Under the pieces are notes generated by a model. That model saw nothing but the letters and a program-made list of their open reading frames with translations. It did no database searches and had not been told where the DNA came from. This document shows positions 8,695 through 35,009 of a DNA stretch of 64,000 bases, one piece after another. Source of the stretch: Coenobita brevimanus (Eukaryota; Arthropoda; Malacostraca; Decapoda; Coenobitidae); the NCBI GenBank assembly GCA_032717465.1, contig CM064666.1, forward strand, positions 18,012,336 through 18,076,335. The letters run 5' to 3'. How positions within the stretch are numbered: position 1 is the stretch's first letter; each line of letters starts with the position of its first letter. Made by a program: the position numbers and the translations under genes.

Positions 8695-11569
8695 TGTCTG
8701 TCTGTCTGTCTGTCTGTTAGCACAATAACTTTGCAACCGCTCAAGATATCATCACAAAATTTTGTAGGTGTGTAATAGAGATGAAAATCTCGGACGAGTT
8801 CGAAATTCGCGATAATAGGTCAAGGTCAAGGTCATATTTCTAGCCGCGCTAGATATGTATCGGCTCGCGACTGGTGCGATTCCCTTCTGGGGGGCCTCTA
8901 ATTATTATCAAGTTATTATTATTATTATTATTATTGTTGTTATTATTATTGTTGTTGTTGTTATTATTATTATTATTATTACCAGGGTACAGTGGTTCTT
9001 CCTCACTTGGAGTCCTGCCACAAAGACTCTCAGTTCTGGGACCAACCAAACGAATTCAACCCAGACCACTTCCTCAACCCAGACGGCTCATTTAACAACA
9101 GGAGGGAGGGGTTTCTGCCATTTGGAATTGGTAAGTTGATGATAAGGAAAGAAAAGGCAACGAAAATAGTCATCATTATCATCGTCATCATTATCATCAT
9201 CATCATCACTTATCTTTATTGACATTATACTATTTTTTCTTTAACTTTGCCAGATTTCTTTTCATCTTTTTCCAGCCTATGTTTTGTAGTGTAAGTGAGT
9301 CCGGAAGTACAGCAGAGTATGATTGAATGGAAGGAGATGTCATCGAGACTGATGTGGGTGAAAGTGAAATATGAACGTGAGTTGTGGGTGTTTGTGAGTG
9401 CATATGGGCCTGGTAGTGAAAGGGATGAAGAAGAAAGGGAGTCTTTCTGGAATGATGTTGATGAATGTCTGCAGAGTTTTGGAGCGAATGTAAATGTGGT
9501 AATGATGGGAGATCTGAATGCTAGAGTGGGAAATGTAGCAGTTGAAGGTGTAGTTGGTATGCATGGTGTGCCTGGAAGAAATGAAAATGGGGAACGAATG
9601 ATAGGGATGGGTATTGAGCAAGAGATGGTGGTTGGAAATACCTTGTCTAATAAGAAAGATATTTATAAGTATCCATGGGTGAGACAGGAGGGTGGAAGGG
9701 TTGTTGATAGAGCATTGATGGACTATGTGGCTAAGTCCAGGAATGTAAGAGGAAGATTGTTGGATGTGAGAGTTTTGAGAGGGGAGGGTGGAGGTATGTC
9801 TGACCACTACCTGGTGGAGGGAAAGTTGAGAGTAGGTAAAAGATGGGTGAGAGCTAGGAGAGTTAGATGTGGCAGGGAGGTTTTGAAAGTGAGTGAGTTG
9901 GATAAATGAGAGAAAATGACAGAGTATCAGGAGAAATTGAAAGACAAGTAGAACGCTGTGAAAGATCAGGAAAACGGCAGTGTGGAGGAGGAAGGCAGTT
10001 GTTTAAGAGTGCTGTGGTGGGGCAAACGGAAGAGGTGTGGTGTGAGACGAGTGGGTGGTGGTGTAAGAAAGGGAAGTGAATGGTGGTGCGAGGAAGTAAG
10101 TATGGCTAGGGCTGAGAAGAAACGTGCATATGAAGTGTGGCTGCAGAGGAAGGATGAGGTGTCGAATGAGATGTATAAGGAAAGGAGGAATAGGGTGAGA
10201 AGGGCTGTGCGTGATGCTAAAGTGGCAGCAGATGAGAGGTGGGGTAGGCGGTTGACTGAGAATTTTCAACAGAATAAGAAAATGTTCTGGAAGGAGGTGA
10301 AAAGGGTGCAAAAGGGAGAATCTGAGAAGGAAGGGCGAGTAAAAGCAGAGGATGGAAGGATGTTAACTGAGATGGATGCAGTAAGGGAGAGATGGGTGGA
10401 GTATTTTGAAAGATTATTAAATGTAGAGGAGGAGAGGGAAGCTGAGATTGTGGCGGATGGAAGGGTGCAAGGAATAAATGTGTTGAGAGAGTCGAATGAT
10501 TCTTTGATTACGAAGGAGGAAGTGCAGGAGGCAGTAAAGGAGATGAAAGCAGGGAATGCTGTAGGCATGGATGGGTGTGCTGTGGAATGCCTGAAGGGTG
10601 GTGAAGTAACAATTGTTGAGTGGCTAGTAAGATTATTGAATGTGTGTTTTGTGAGAGGTATGGTGCCAATTGACTGGGCAAGTGCTTGTGTGGTCCCGTT
10701 GTATAAAGGCAAGGGTGATAAGTATGAATGTACTAGCTTTAGGGGTATAAGTCTGTTGAGTGTTGTAGGTAAGGTGTATGGTAGAGTGCTAATCAAGAGA
10801 GTTAGAGAAGGTACAGAGGGAGTGATTGGTAATGAGCAGTGTGGCTTATTCCAGCCCACATCACCTCTTATTCCAGTCCACACCAGCTCTTATTCCAGCC
10901 CACACCAGCTCTTATTCCAGTCCACACCAGCTCTTATTCCAGCCCACACCAGCTCTTATTCCAGTCCACACCAGCTCTTATTCCAGTCCACACCAGCTCT
11001 TATTCCAGTCCACACCAGCTCTTATTCCATTCCCCATCAGCTCTTATTCCAGTCCACACCAGCTCTTATTCCAGCCCACACCAGCTCTTATTCCAGCCCA
11101 CACCAGCTCTTATTCCAGTCCACACCAGCTCTTATTCCAGTCCACACCAGCTCTTATTCCAGTCCACACCAGCTCATATTCCAGTCCACACCAGCACTTA
11201 TTCCAGCCCTTATTCCAGCTCTTATTCCAGTCCACACCAGCCCTTATTCCAGCCCACACCAGCTCTATTCCACACCAGCTCTTATTCCACCCCTTATTAC
11301 ACCCCTTATTCCAGTCCACACCAGCTCTATTCCACACCAGCTCTTATTCCAGCCCCATTTCCACAGGTCGTAGGGCGTGCGTGGGGGAGAGTTTGGCCAA
11401 GGTAGAGATCTTTGTGCTCCTGACGGCGTTGTTGCAGAATTTCACCTTCTCACCGCCGCAGGGAGAGACGCTGATGACGGAGCGAGAACCATATATGACT
11501 ACGATCAATGCCCCGAAGTCGTTCAAGGTGGTGCTTGAGGAGAGGCAGAGTGTGAAGAGAGAGGAGTAG
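1316..11569 (+). CDS. Cytochrome P450, CYP2 clan (gene span, 9 visible exons, N-terminus missing)
   Basis: Heme-thiolate monooxygenase, expected in the endoplasmic reticulum membrane with NADPH-P450 reductase as electron donor. The spliced exons 1316-1415, 2235-2368, 3772-3990, 5324-5523, 6220-6337, 7881-8061, 8160-8277, 8986-9130 and 11367-11569 total 1418 nt, giving about 471 aa plus a stop. All introns are GT-AG and all phases join without a break. Visible hallmarks are the proline-rich hinge region [10 protein letters not shown], helix [16 protein letters not shown]-helix AGIETT, ExxR as EVHR, a FNPDHF meander motif and the heme loop FGIGRRACVG. CYP2-type motifs place it in the CYP2 clan. 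The substrate is unknown; detoxification or hormone metabolism are both possible. The membrane-anchor exon (about 40 aa) is not seen. Introns hold LINE, MITE, minisatellite and exon-derived duplicate sequences. Confidence 0.95.
1436..1915. repeat. Polypyrimidine (TCC/TCT)n tract ending in (ATCT)n
   Basis: About 430 bp of C/T triplets with CGT interruptions, followed by ATCT/GTCT tetramers, in P450 intron 1. Arg/Lys-rich and Leu-rich reading frames here are repeat artefacts. Confidence 0.93.
2020..2225 (+). repeat. Minisatellite of splice-acceptor-like units
   Basis: Seven or so units of about 27-33 bp built on TTTCCTCTCCACACAG followed by CTGGT. Each unit looks like a pyrimidine tract plus AG. 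The array ends about 10 bp before the real acceptor of visible exon 2. Confidence 0.92.
2235..2368 (+). CDS. P450 visible exon 2 (beta-1 sheet / B helix region)
   Basis: Acceptor CCCGCAG, donor GTGAGA. It encodes [20 protein letters not shown] and [14 protein letters not shown]. This matches the conserved region where P450s run from the beta-1 sheet to the B' helix. It is followed at once by a (GA)n tract. Confidence 0.92.
2371..2688. repeat. (GA)n with (GATA)/(GACA) tetramers
   Basis: Three long GA dinucleotide runs separated by GACA, GGTA and GATA tetramers, beginning 2 bp after the donor of P450 visible exon 2. Confidence 0.96.
2893..3095. mobile_element. Palindromic MITE (family M) copy
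   Basis: Left arm reads GGTTAAGGAAACTCCCAAAC with AAGCGGCTTATTTT. The right arm is its complement (AAATAAATCGCGAAGGAAG, then GGGAGCTTCCTTAACTGACG). The inverted arms are about 50 bp and the total is about 200 bp. Other copies in the window share the same core (AGCGATTTATTTT). Confidence 0.8.
3110..3240. repeat. Interspersed repeat B fragment
   Basis: Contains the recurrent core CTTCTTCGTGACTAGCATCA and an adjoining TCTAGTGTTAATCT-like segment and TTTTAGGTCAAGTTA end. The same core recurs at more than 20 places in the window, usually near CTGGGCCAAGTTAAAGTGAA. Confidence 0.7.
3262..3696 (+). repeat. Three degenerate copies of the 5' part of P450 exon 3
   Basis: Copies at about 3262-3342, 3453-3531 and 3631-3696 align with the acceptor and first 80 nt of the real exon at 3770-3852. 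Shared landmarks are CATCTTCAGCA, TTCGCCCTC, and CCTGGGC(A/G)TGG. All carry frame-breaking changes, so they are pseudo-exons. Spacing is 140-190 bp, so flanking intron was duplicated too. Confidence 0.8.
3772..3990 (+). CDS. P450 visible exon 3 (helix C-D)
   Basis: Acceptor CTGCAG, donor GTGAGT. It encodes [20 protein letters not shown] with the heme-propionate contact motif WxxxR at 3798-3812. Three degenerate copies of its 5' third lie in the preceding intron (3262-3696). Confidence 0.94.
3991..4560 (+). other. Intron sequence without recognised feature
   Basis: Unique-looking P450 intron between visible exons 3 and 4. I see no ORF of interest, RNA or repeat core. Confidence 0.5.
4640..5155. 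repeat. (GTA)n then (CAT/CAC)n trinucleotide arrays
   Basis: GTA/GTG triplets at 4640-4775, then about 350 bp of ATC/CAT triplets with ACC interruptions. The latter contains an internal higher-order repeat of about 95 bp marked by ATTATCACC blocks. Poly-His, poly-Ile and poly-Asp frames are artefacts. Confidence 0.96.
5324..5523 (+). CDS. P450 visible exon 4 (helix E-F)
   Basis: Acceptor CCCCAG, donor GTAAGT. It encodes [19 protein letters not shown] and [19 protein letters not shown]. This fits the E-F helix region of CYP2-clan enzymes. It ends in phase 0. Confidence 0.93.
5841..6040. repeat. Polypyrimidine tract plus repeat B fragment
   Basis: CTT/CCT triplets at 5841-5930, then a repeat B arm with CTGAGCTACGTGAAGTAAG and CTGGGCCAAGTTAGA at about 5935-6035. 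Confidence 0.8.
6083..6205 (+). repeat. 30-bp minisatellite abutting the exon 5 acceptor
   Basis: Four near-identical units of about 30 bp (TTAACAAGGACAGGCAACTC followed by AAGGCCATA). The last unit runs into the sequence GGCATGG just before the acceptor of P450 visible exon 5. Confidence 0.93.
6220..6337 (+). CDS. P450 visible exon 5 (helix G-H)
   Basis: Acceptor TTGCAG, donor GTGAGA. It encodes [20 protein letters not shown] then QYLIQMDHN. The PRDLID(Q)YL stretch is a strong CYP2-clan signature. The last 30 nt plus the donor are repeated about five more times downstream (6395-6800). Confidence 0.94.
6395..6800 (+). repeat. Five degenerate copies of the P450 exon 5 end with its donor site
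   Basis: Units of about 85-92 bp, each starting with a copy of GCCACGGACGCTCCATACAC plus the donor region. Each is followed by intron sequence similar to a MITE arm (CTAAGTGATTTATTTAA). GTGAG is kept in three copies (6423, 6510, 6782 region) and lost in two (TTGAG, GATGAG). Confidence 0.85.
6876..6894 (+). promoter_or_regulatory. AGGTCA direct-repeat cluster (DR1 plus DR0)
   Basis: Three perfect AGGTCA half-sites read AGGTCA-A-AGGTCA-AGGTCA, so the first two form a consensus DR1. In known nuclear-receptor biology DR1 is bound by RXR/USP- and HNF4-type receptors. Position inside a P450 intron makes this of interest. A similar AGGTCA triplet in an interspersed repeat at 8816-8833 warns that it may be repeat-derived. 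Confidence 0.35.
7096..7815 (+). repeat. Four degenerate copies of the P450 I-helix exon
   Basis: Copies at about 7096-7225, 7258-7320, 7617-7705 and 7748-7815 align with visible exon 6 (7881 onward), and three retain a TTTTCAG acceptor-like start. The first is still in frame for about 44 codons ([20 protein letters not shown], later [10 protein letters not shown]). However, the catalytic AGIETT is replaced by PGLKAM. The others carry stops or deletions. Confidence 0.85.
7325..7540. mobile_element. MITE family M copy (diverged)
   Basis: Left arm GTATTCTCGTCAGTTAAGGA and right arm GCTTGCTCAACCGTCGAGAA are complementary in consensus. The internal part carries the family landmark GGCTGGTTAATATC. 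It sits between two copies of the duplicated I-helix exon. Confidence 0.7.
7881..8061 (+). CDS. P450 visible exon 6 (I helix)
   Basis: Acceptor TTTCAG, donor GTAAGA. It encodes [20 protein letters not shown]. The oxygen-activation motif AGIETT is at 7919-7936. Four degenerate copies of this exon precede it in the intron (7096-7815). Confidence 0.96.
8160..8277 (+). CDS. P450 visible exon 7 (K helix)
   Basis: Acceptor CCCCAG, donor GTTGGT (weak consensus but phase-consistent). It encodes [20 protein letters not shown]. The invariant ExxR of the K helix is EVHR at 8188-8199. Confidence 0.94.
8310..8490. mobile_element. MITE family M copy (diverged)
   Basis: Left arm AGGAGGCTCCGTAGTACCTC with CTAAGCGATTTATCTT, right arm AAAATAAATCGGGTAGGAAT. 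Total about 180 bp, in P450 intron 7. Confidence 0.65.
8643..8718. repeat. (GT)n and (GTCT)n microsatellite
   Basis: About 25 GT units followed by six TGTC tetramers. The following 8719-8850 (TTAGCACAATAACTTTGCAA, AGGTCAAGGTCAAGGTCA) reads like the tail of an invertebrate interspersed repeat. Confidence 0.9.
8903..8980. repeat. (TTA/TTG)n microsatellite at a splice acceptor
   Basis: Triplet run ending 4 bp before the AG used by P450 visible exon 8. Confidence 0.93.
8986..9130 (+). CDS. P450 visible exon 8 (meander, start of heme loop)
   Basis: Acceptor ACCAG directly after a (TTA)n tract, donor GTAAGT. It encodes [25 protein letters not shown] and PFGI(G). The PERF-type motif is PDHF, as in many vertebrate CYP2 enzymes. 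The heme loop is completed by the last exon. Confidence 0.95.
9295..10850 (+). mobile_element. Non-LTR retrotransposon fragment (endonuclease + start of RT), truncated
   Basis: Frame 9295-9909 encodes the C-terminal half of an AP-type endonuclease. It shows [21 protein letters not shown] and a late SDHYLV motif. After a short frame break, 9958-10850 encodes the linker and the first part of a reverse transcriptase ([59 protein letters not shown]). It stops before the RT catalytic YADD/FADD box, where a minisatellite takes over. It is defective and lies in the sense direction in the last P450 intron. The protein is close in style to the LINE at 47.7-49.5 kb. Confidence 0.9.
10848..11358 (+). 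repeat. 22-bp minisatellite before the heme exon
   Basis: About 22 units of TTCCAGTCCACACCAGCTCT plus TA. Each unit contains CCAG pyrimidine-AG motifs resembling 3' splice sites. It ends within 10 bp of the real acceptor of visible exon 9. All frames are open through it, so the long [13 protein letters not shown] ORFs are artefacts. Confidence 0.95.
11367..11569 (+). CDS. P450 visible exon 9 (heme-binding loop, C-terminus)
   Basis: Acceptor TCCACAG. With exon 8 it gives FGIGRRACVG; the heme-ligand cysteine codon is 11378-11380. It ends in TAG at 11567-11569 after a charged tail (VKREE). The preceding 2.2-kb intron holds a LINE fragment and a minisatellite. Confidence 0.96.
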
Positions 11570-11594
11570 CAGCGAGAGAGAGGGGAGGGAAAAG

Positions 11595-11925
<331 letters not shown>

Positions 11926-11931
11926 AATAAA
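11926..11931 (+). terminator. Possible P450 poly(A) signal
   Basis: AATAAA about 360 nt after the P450 stop codon, the first such hexamer downstream. The 3' UTR would then include the microsatellite. Confidence 0.35.
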
Positions 11932-12070
11932 GAAAAGATCAGTTCCCAGGGTTGCATCACACATCTTGGATCCACATTCAGTGCAGAGTCACCTAAACTC
12001 AGCACTGCATCCAATGAGGCAAGAAATACTTAAATATCTGTCCAATTTTAGCACCATTTTGTACAGTGGA

Positions 12071-12283
12071 TTTGACAAGGAGAGTGAGTGTGAGTGAGGT
12101 GGAGAGGAGGGGGAGACGGAGGCCAAGGATGAGATGGAGGGATGGAGAGGTATATGAGAGATAGGGGTGTGAGCTGGGAGCAGGGTAATGAAATGGCTGG
12201 GGACAGGGCGACATGGAGGCGATTTGTTTGTGGCCACCCCTTACGGGATTGAGGCGTCTGGCAGTATAGAGATAGAGAGAGAG
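12071..12283 (+). mobile_element. LINE family L1x 3' end (truncated copy)
   Basis: Encodes remnants of the ORF2 C-terminus (RGRRRPRMRWRDG-like) and ends with GTGGCCACCCCTTACGGGAT, GGCGTCTGGCA and a GATA-rich tail. Same 3' end as the longer LINE at 47.7-49.5 kb. Confidence 0.85.
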
Positions 12284-12429
12284 TTTGATTTCATGTGGAT
12301 TTTATTGCGATACATATAACTAGAAAAAGGGATTTACTCATGCAAATATATTACTCTTTATATATCTATTATTTTATATCCGTATCTACCTTTCATTCTA
12401 ATTATCTATCTGTCTCTATATATATGATT

Positions 12430-12795
12430 GGTAGGTGGTGGCGACCATCATCCACTCACATGATGTAGTGCTGCCTACTTCTTCCTTAGCCTTTACCATT
12501 CTTTTTCTGTGCCTGCCCTCCTTTCTTCCTATTTCTCCCATCTTTCCTGTCACTTCTTATTGCTTTTCTTTCCCTTACAGGTGGCTTTACATCGAGTGAC
12601 AAGCCAAATGGTTTCCTGTAAGCCAAGAAACCATTTACAGCGCTGGGTGGTAACCATATAACCAGAACATACGTGCTCCCTACGTGTCAGCAAGTAGGTT
12701 GGTGGAGGGTTAGTACCCCTCCCCGTAAAACAAATAACTCAATGTCAAATGACCACCCCTTACGGGATTATGGCGTCTGGCAATAGATAGACAGA
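12430..12795 (+). mobile_element. SINE family S1 copy
   Basis: Starts GGTAGGTGGTGGCGACCATC, contains GCCAAATGGTTTCCTGTAAG and GGGTGGTAACCATATAACC, and ends with the tail ACCCCTTACGGGATTATGGC GTCTGGCAATAGATAGA. Flanks share CTCTATATATAT, a possible target duplication. No clear tRNA A/B box is seen. Confidence 0.85.
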
Positions 12796-13020
12796 TACTC
12801 TATATATATCTGTCTATTTAGCTATCTGTCTATCTATCCATCCACGTCTCATCTCAGTACTTATATGTAGTTATATTAAACGATGTATCTAATGTTGATG
12901 TGTCTCATTACCCATCCTTTTATGTACCGTATATCCATCTGTCTGTCTGTCTGTACCCATCTATCTGTTTATCTATCTACCTACCTATCTATCTATCTAT
13001 TTATCTATCTATCTACCTCA
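12796..13020. repeat. (TATC/GTCT)n tetranucleotide region
   Basis: Imperfect TATC, GTCT and CATC tetramers with short unique spacers, following the SINE tail. Confidence 0.8.
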
Positions 13021-13184
13021 GGATCCCCTTCACTACACGTATAACTGGGCTGCAAATTGTTTAACACTGAAGGTTACTCCTGTGTAAGATTTTGCCGCGT
13101 TAAAAAGATGTGGAAATTGAGTTTTTAATGCAATAGAAAACATGACTTTTTTTTTCTTTTACCCTAGTCAAAAGTATGGACCAA

Positions 13185-13420
13185 GACCCGTGTTGCCGTT
13201 GGCTAGTGAAGCTCCCTAGCATCTCTTCCTTGGCGATTTATTTTATGGATACAGCAGAGTAATATTAGTTTGAATGTTGTTTATGATGAGTATGGTGGTA
13301 TTTGAATGATTTATGGTATTTGAATGATTTCAATGACAAGCACAGTAAGGGGCAATTAGCAAAACAAATCGATTAGGAAGAGGTGTTAGGGAGCTCCTTT
13401 AACCCATTAAGAATACGAGC
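13185..13420. mobile_element. MITE family M copy
   Basis: Arms GTGAAGCTCCCTAGCATCTC ... GGCGATTTATTTT and AACAAATCGATTAGGAAGAG GTGTTAGGGAGCTCC are inverted complements. It is about 230 bp long with a duplicated GGTATTTGAATGATTT inside. Confidence 0.8.
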
Positions 13421-14110
13421 CCAAGTCAGAAGCCAGGTGTGCCGTAGCTTCATTACGTAATTGATCAGGTAGCTGCTGGGATGGAGGCTGAGAGAATGAG
13501 TGGAAATGTGAAGGGTGGAGTCATCAGCATATGACTGGATAGGGTTCCATGGAGGGCTCAGAACAAGGATGAAAAAAAGAAATACGTGGTGATAGGAGAG
13601 AACCCTGAGGAACACCACCACTGATGACTATAGAAGAGGAACATTTTTCGTAGATCACCGATAAGAAAGATGATAATTCGTGGTAAGACAGAACCCTGAG
13701 GAACGCCATAACTGAGAGCTTTAGAGAAGGAACAATTGCCAGAGATCACTGATAAAAAGTAGTGAAAAAGTTGGTGACAGGGCCCTGGGGAACACCAATA
13801 CTGATAGCTGTCAAAGAGGAACAAGAGCCGTAAAAGAAAACTGATAAAGAGGAGGAAGACAATTGGTGAGAGGACATAACCTTCAGGAGCACCATTTCTA
13901 ATAACCTGAGAAGAACAATTGCAGAAGATAAGTGATAAAAAGAAGAAAGATACTTGGTGATAAGACATAACCCTGAGGAACACCACAACTGATAACTCTA
14001 GAAGAATAATTGCTGTAGGTCACCGATGAAAAGGAGAAGAAAGAAAGCTGGCGATAAGACATAACCCTGAGGACCACCACTACTGATAGCTGTAGAAAAA
14101 CAAATGGCAG
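13421..14110 (-). mobile_element. RT fragment with a tandemly amplified GVPQGSVLSP block
   Basis: On the minus strand about six units of roughly 95 bp each encode variants of a reverse transcriptase motif. Examples are SCGVPQGYVLSPSIFLLFI, SYGVPQGSVLPRIIIFLI, SIGVPQGPV and SGGVPQGSLLSPRISF. The next block downstream reads SYADDSTLHISTHS, the RT catalytic aspartate box. Frames differ between units. So a LINE palm-domain piece has turned into a minisatellite. Confidence 0.85.
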
Positions 14111-14830
14111 TCTACAACAACAAGTATAGAGGGACCAGAAAGTTCGTGACCAACAGTAAATAGTTTAAGCGTGAATGTCCTACGTACATGGTGTCAATAT
14201 TTCCGAGGCATAAAACATCTGTGGACTCTCATTATATTCACACTTGCGGCAACACCGATACTGGGAGCTCTTGAGGTGGACAGTCAGAACTTAGATAAGG
14301 TTGGGTCACTTAAGCTCCTCTGTCTGTCTATCTGGACGTCTATCAGCTGTCTGACGCTGCATCCTGTGAGAGGTGGATTCGACAAAGGCACTGGCTGAAT
14401 TTTCATCTCGTCAACGATTTTTAAGTCTTCATTTACTACTGTCACCTTGGTAAGTTATTTTAGCGTTGAAAGCTATCTGTCTATCTGTCTACTTGTGTCT
14501 AAAAATCCATCCATCTATCCATCTATTTACATAAACACGTTCCTTATGAGACAAAAAAAAAAATAAATAAATAAAGAACAGGACAATATAAAAAAACAGT
14601 GCTAAGGTTCCATATGACATCCCCAGTTCGAAAAAGTCTGTTCCCAGTTCGAAAAAGTCTATCCCAAAATAAAAATCAAATGGGATACAAAAAAGAAAAA
14701 AAAGAAAAAGAAGTGAAAAAGACCAATTAGACGTCCTGGTAGTGATGGTGTTAATTGCCTGGCGTTTGGTAGTCTGAGCAGAGGAAGCTTCTTGTGCATC
14801 CGCCCTTACCTTTTCATATTACACTCTTAT
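14111..14830 (+). other. No recognised feature
   Basis: Mostly unique sequence with a short ATCT stretch (14470-14530), poly-A runs (14555-14575, 14690-14710) and a 22-bp direct repeat containing CCCAGTTCGAAAAAGTCT at 14619-14662. Confidence 0.5.
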
Positions 14831-14885
14831 TATCAGCCTTTTTACTTTAATTTGGCCTCGATTTTCGTCCTTCTACAGCTTATTT

Positions 14886-14923
<38 letters not shown>

Positions 14924-15033
14924 TCATGGCCGTACATCCTAGCACTCCTTCGTGATTAGCATTTACTTCAAGTGAAAATCTCTTGTTATAAATCTGCTTT
15001 CTAGATGCAGATGGCAATTTTTAGGTCAAGTTA
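14830..15033. repeat. Repeat B copy with internal (GA)n
   Basis: TTTAATTTGGCCTCGATTTT, CTTCGTGATTAGCATT and ATTTTTAGGTCAAGTTAGA mark the repeat B arms; a GA run (14890-14921) lies inside. Confidence 0.7.
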
Positions 15034-15288
15034 GAGGTGGTTTGGCCATGTGGAGAGGATGGAGAGTGAGAGACTGACGAGAAGAGTGTATGTGAGTGAG
15101 TTGCAGGGGTGAGAGGGAGGGGGAGGCCAAGGATGAAATGAAGGGATGGAGTGGAGACGTATATGAGAGAGGGGGGTGTGAGCTGGGAGCAGGGCAGTGA
15201 AATGGCGGGGGACAGGGCGACATGGAGGCAGCTTGTTGGTGGCCACCTTTTACGGGATTAAGGCGTCTGGCAATAGACAGAAACAGTA
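15034..15288 (+). mobile_element. LINE family L1x 3' end
   Basis: Starts in the coding part (GTGGTTTGGCCATGTGGAGA, RWFGHVERM-like) and ends GGTGGCCACCTTTTACGGGA ... GGCGTCTGGCAATAGACAGA. Truncated copy of the L1x 3' end. Confidence 0.88.
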
Positions 15289-15487
15289 AATAGAGTAAAA
15301 AAGGTCTTAATTCCATATGATTTAGCAGACGATAACTTTATGTAGTGAATATAACAGCTTTTTATGAATGTACTGTAGCAAGGGGCTTGCACAAGGCTAA
15401 CGCTGGCACGGACCGGTTCTATACACGTTCCATCCGTGTTTTACGAGTCCATTACAGCAACTGATGCATAGGGACAAGGACCACCAC

Positions 15488-15725
15488 GGCTCGTATTCTC
15501 GTGGGGTAAGGAGGCTCCCTAGCATCTCTTCCTTGGCGATTTATTTTTGGATATGACTGGTTAATATCCTTTTGTGCGTTATTTTTGCAAAGAAAGGCGA
15601 TATTGGAAGGGAGTGTCGCTATTGGAAGGATTTACGTCACACAGTACAGTATGATGTAATAAGCAAAATAAATCGCCTAGGGAAAAGGTGTTAGGGATCT
15701 TCTTAAACTGACAAGAATACCGACT
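15488..15725. mobile_element. MITE family M copy
   Basis: GTATTCTCGTGGGGTAAGGA left arm, GATTTATTTTTGGATATGAC, then right arm AAATAAATCGCCTAGGGAAA and CTTAAACTGACAAGAATAC. Long terminal inverted repeats and no coding capacity. Confidence 0.85.
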
Positions 15726-16440
15726 CACTTTCTGTCCCCGCGGAAGTGAGTCGGCCCGCCCAATGCCTTATGCAGGGGTATGTGTGGAAGGCTTTGGCGT
15801 GTGTAGGGTGAGAAGTGCAGGTGGGAATTTGCGTTGGAGTGGCTGTGTAAGTGTGTGTGGATCTGTATATATCATCGAGGGAGCTTTGACGTGGTGTAAA
15901 TATGCATGAAAGGACGCACTACTACGCTCTCCTAAATGTCAGCCTCCACTATGCTATATTCCATTTAACTTGGCCTAAAATTTCCATCCCTCCTTCTTGA
16001 ATGCTGAGTTGTAACAAATGATTAACACTAGAACATGGTGTGCTAGTCATGAAGAGGTGCTGTGGAAAGGATGTAGAGTCGTATTATAATTTGTTTGTGC
16101 CACTAAACTACGTGAAATAAGCTGTAAAAGGACGAAAATCTGGGCCATGTTAAAGTGAACACATTAAACGAGCATCCTTTTTTCTCTAACATGGCCAAAA
16201 TTCTCATCCCTCCACTTCGAATACTGAGTCATATTATGAGATTAACACTATTAAATGATGCTAGTCATGAAGAAGTGTCATGGAATGAATGCAGACCCGT
16301 AGTATTGCGTTTAATCTGCGACTGAGCTACGAGAAATAAGCTGCAAAAGAGCGAAAATCTGGGCCAAGTTTGTGTAAGTGAATTATAATTTAACTCCATC
16401 TCTCGCCACGTTGACCACATTCCTTACTAGTTATACTTCA
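15726..16440. repeat. Two repeat B copies upstream of the SLC22 gene
   Basis: Copies at about 15960-16150 and 16190-16375, each with TAACTTGGCCTAAA/AACATGGCCAAA, CTAGTCATGAAGA(A/G)GTG and GAAAATCTGGGCCA(A/T)GTT landmarks. The 15726-15960 part has no recognised feature. Confidence 0.7.
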
Positions 16441-16517
16441 TTTCTCGCTAACTGAGCTTCACATCTCGCTAATCTGATGCTCACTTTTCCCTTAGGTGGA
16501 GGCATAAGGAGTGTAGC

Positions 16518-34419
<17,902 letters not shown>

Positions 34420-34463
34420 AGGGTGTGACCATTAGAATATTTTCATTGCTAAAACGGTACTAA

Positions 34464-34469
34464 AATAAA
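34464..34469 (+). terminator. Probable SLC22 poly(A) signal
   Basis: AATAAA 45 nt after the SLC22 stop codon, in an AT-rich context. Confidence 0.55.
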
Positions 34470-34577
34470 TTAATTCTTTATTCTCTCAGGTTAGGTGTAT
34501 GTTAGAGTGCTGGTATTATTGAGATTGTTATTTTCATTCTTGCCCTTATTAGTAATCTTGGTTTTACTGTCGTTTAT

Positions 34578-34645
34578 AATAATGATGATGATGATGATGA
34601 TGATAGTAATAACAACAACAACAACAATACTACTACTACTACTAC

Positions 34646-34681
<36 letters not shown>

Positions 34682-34707
34682 TAATAATAATAATAATAAT
34701 AGTAGCA

Positions 34708-34743
<36 letters not shown>

Positions 34744-34880
34744 TAATAATAATAATAATAATAATAATAGTGATAACAATAATAATAACAGCAAGAACAA
34801 CAACAGCTACATAAAATAATAATAACAGTAATGATGATGATAATAAAGTAATAATACCAAATCATTATCATCATTATTAA
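34578..34880. repeat. (AAT/ATG/AAC)n trinucleotide array
   Basis: Long AT-rich triplet region in the 3' flank of the SLC22 gene. Confidence 0.95.
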
Positions 34881-35009
34881 TATTTGCAATTATCTATTAT
34901 TTTAAAAAGTGTCTATCAATTATATGTATGTTTTTTTTGTACAGGAATATAAAAAAAAATAATGTAAACTTAACACAGGCAATTTTTCTGACACAAATAC
35001 CTACACAAA

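Noticed and set aside
8816..8833. AGGTCA x3 as a receptor site
   Set aside because: It lies in what looks like the tail of a dispersed repeat next to (GT)n/(GTCT)n; less convincing than 6876-6894.
10826..11569. 247-aa and 471-aa ORFs with SSPHQLLFQ repeats
   Set aside because: The 22-bp unit length lets all frames stay open; these are repeat translation joined to LINE or P450 exon sequence.
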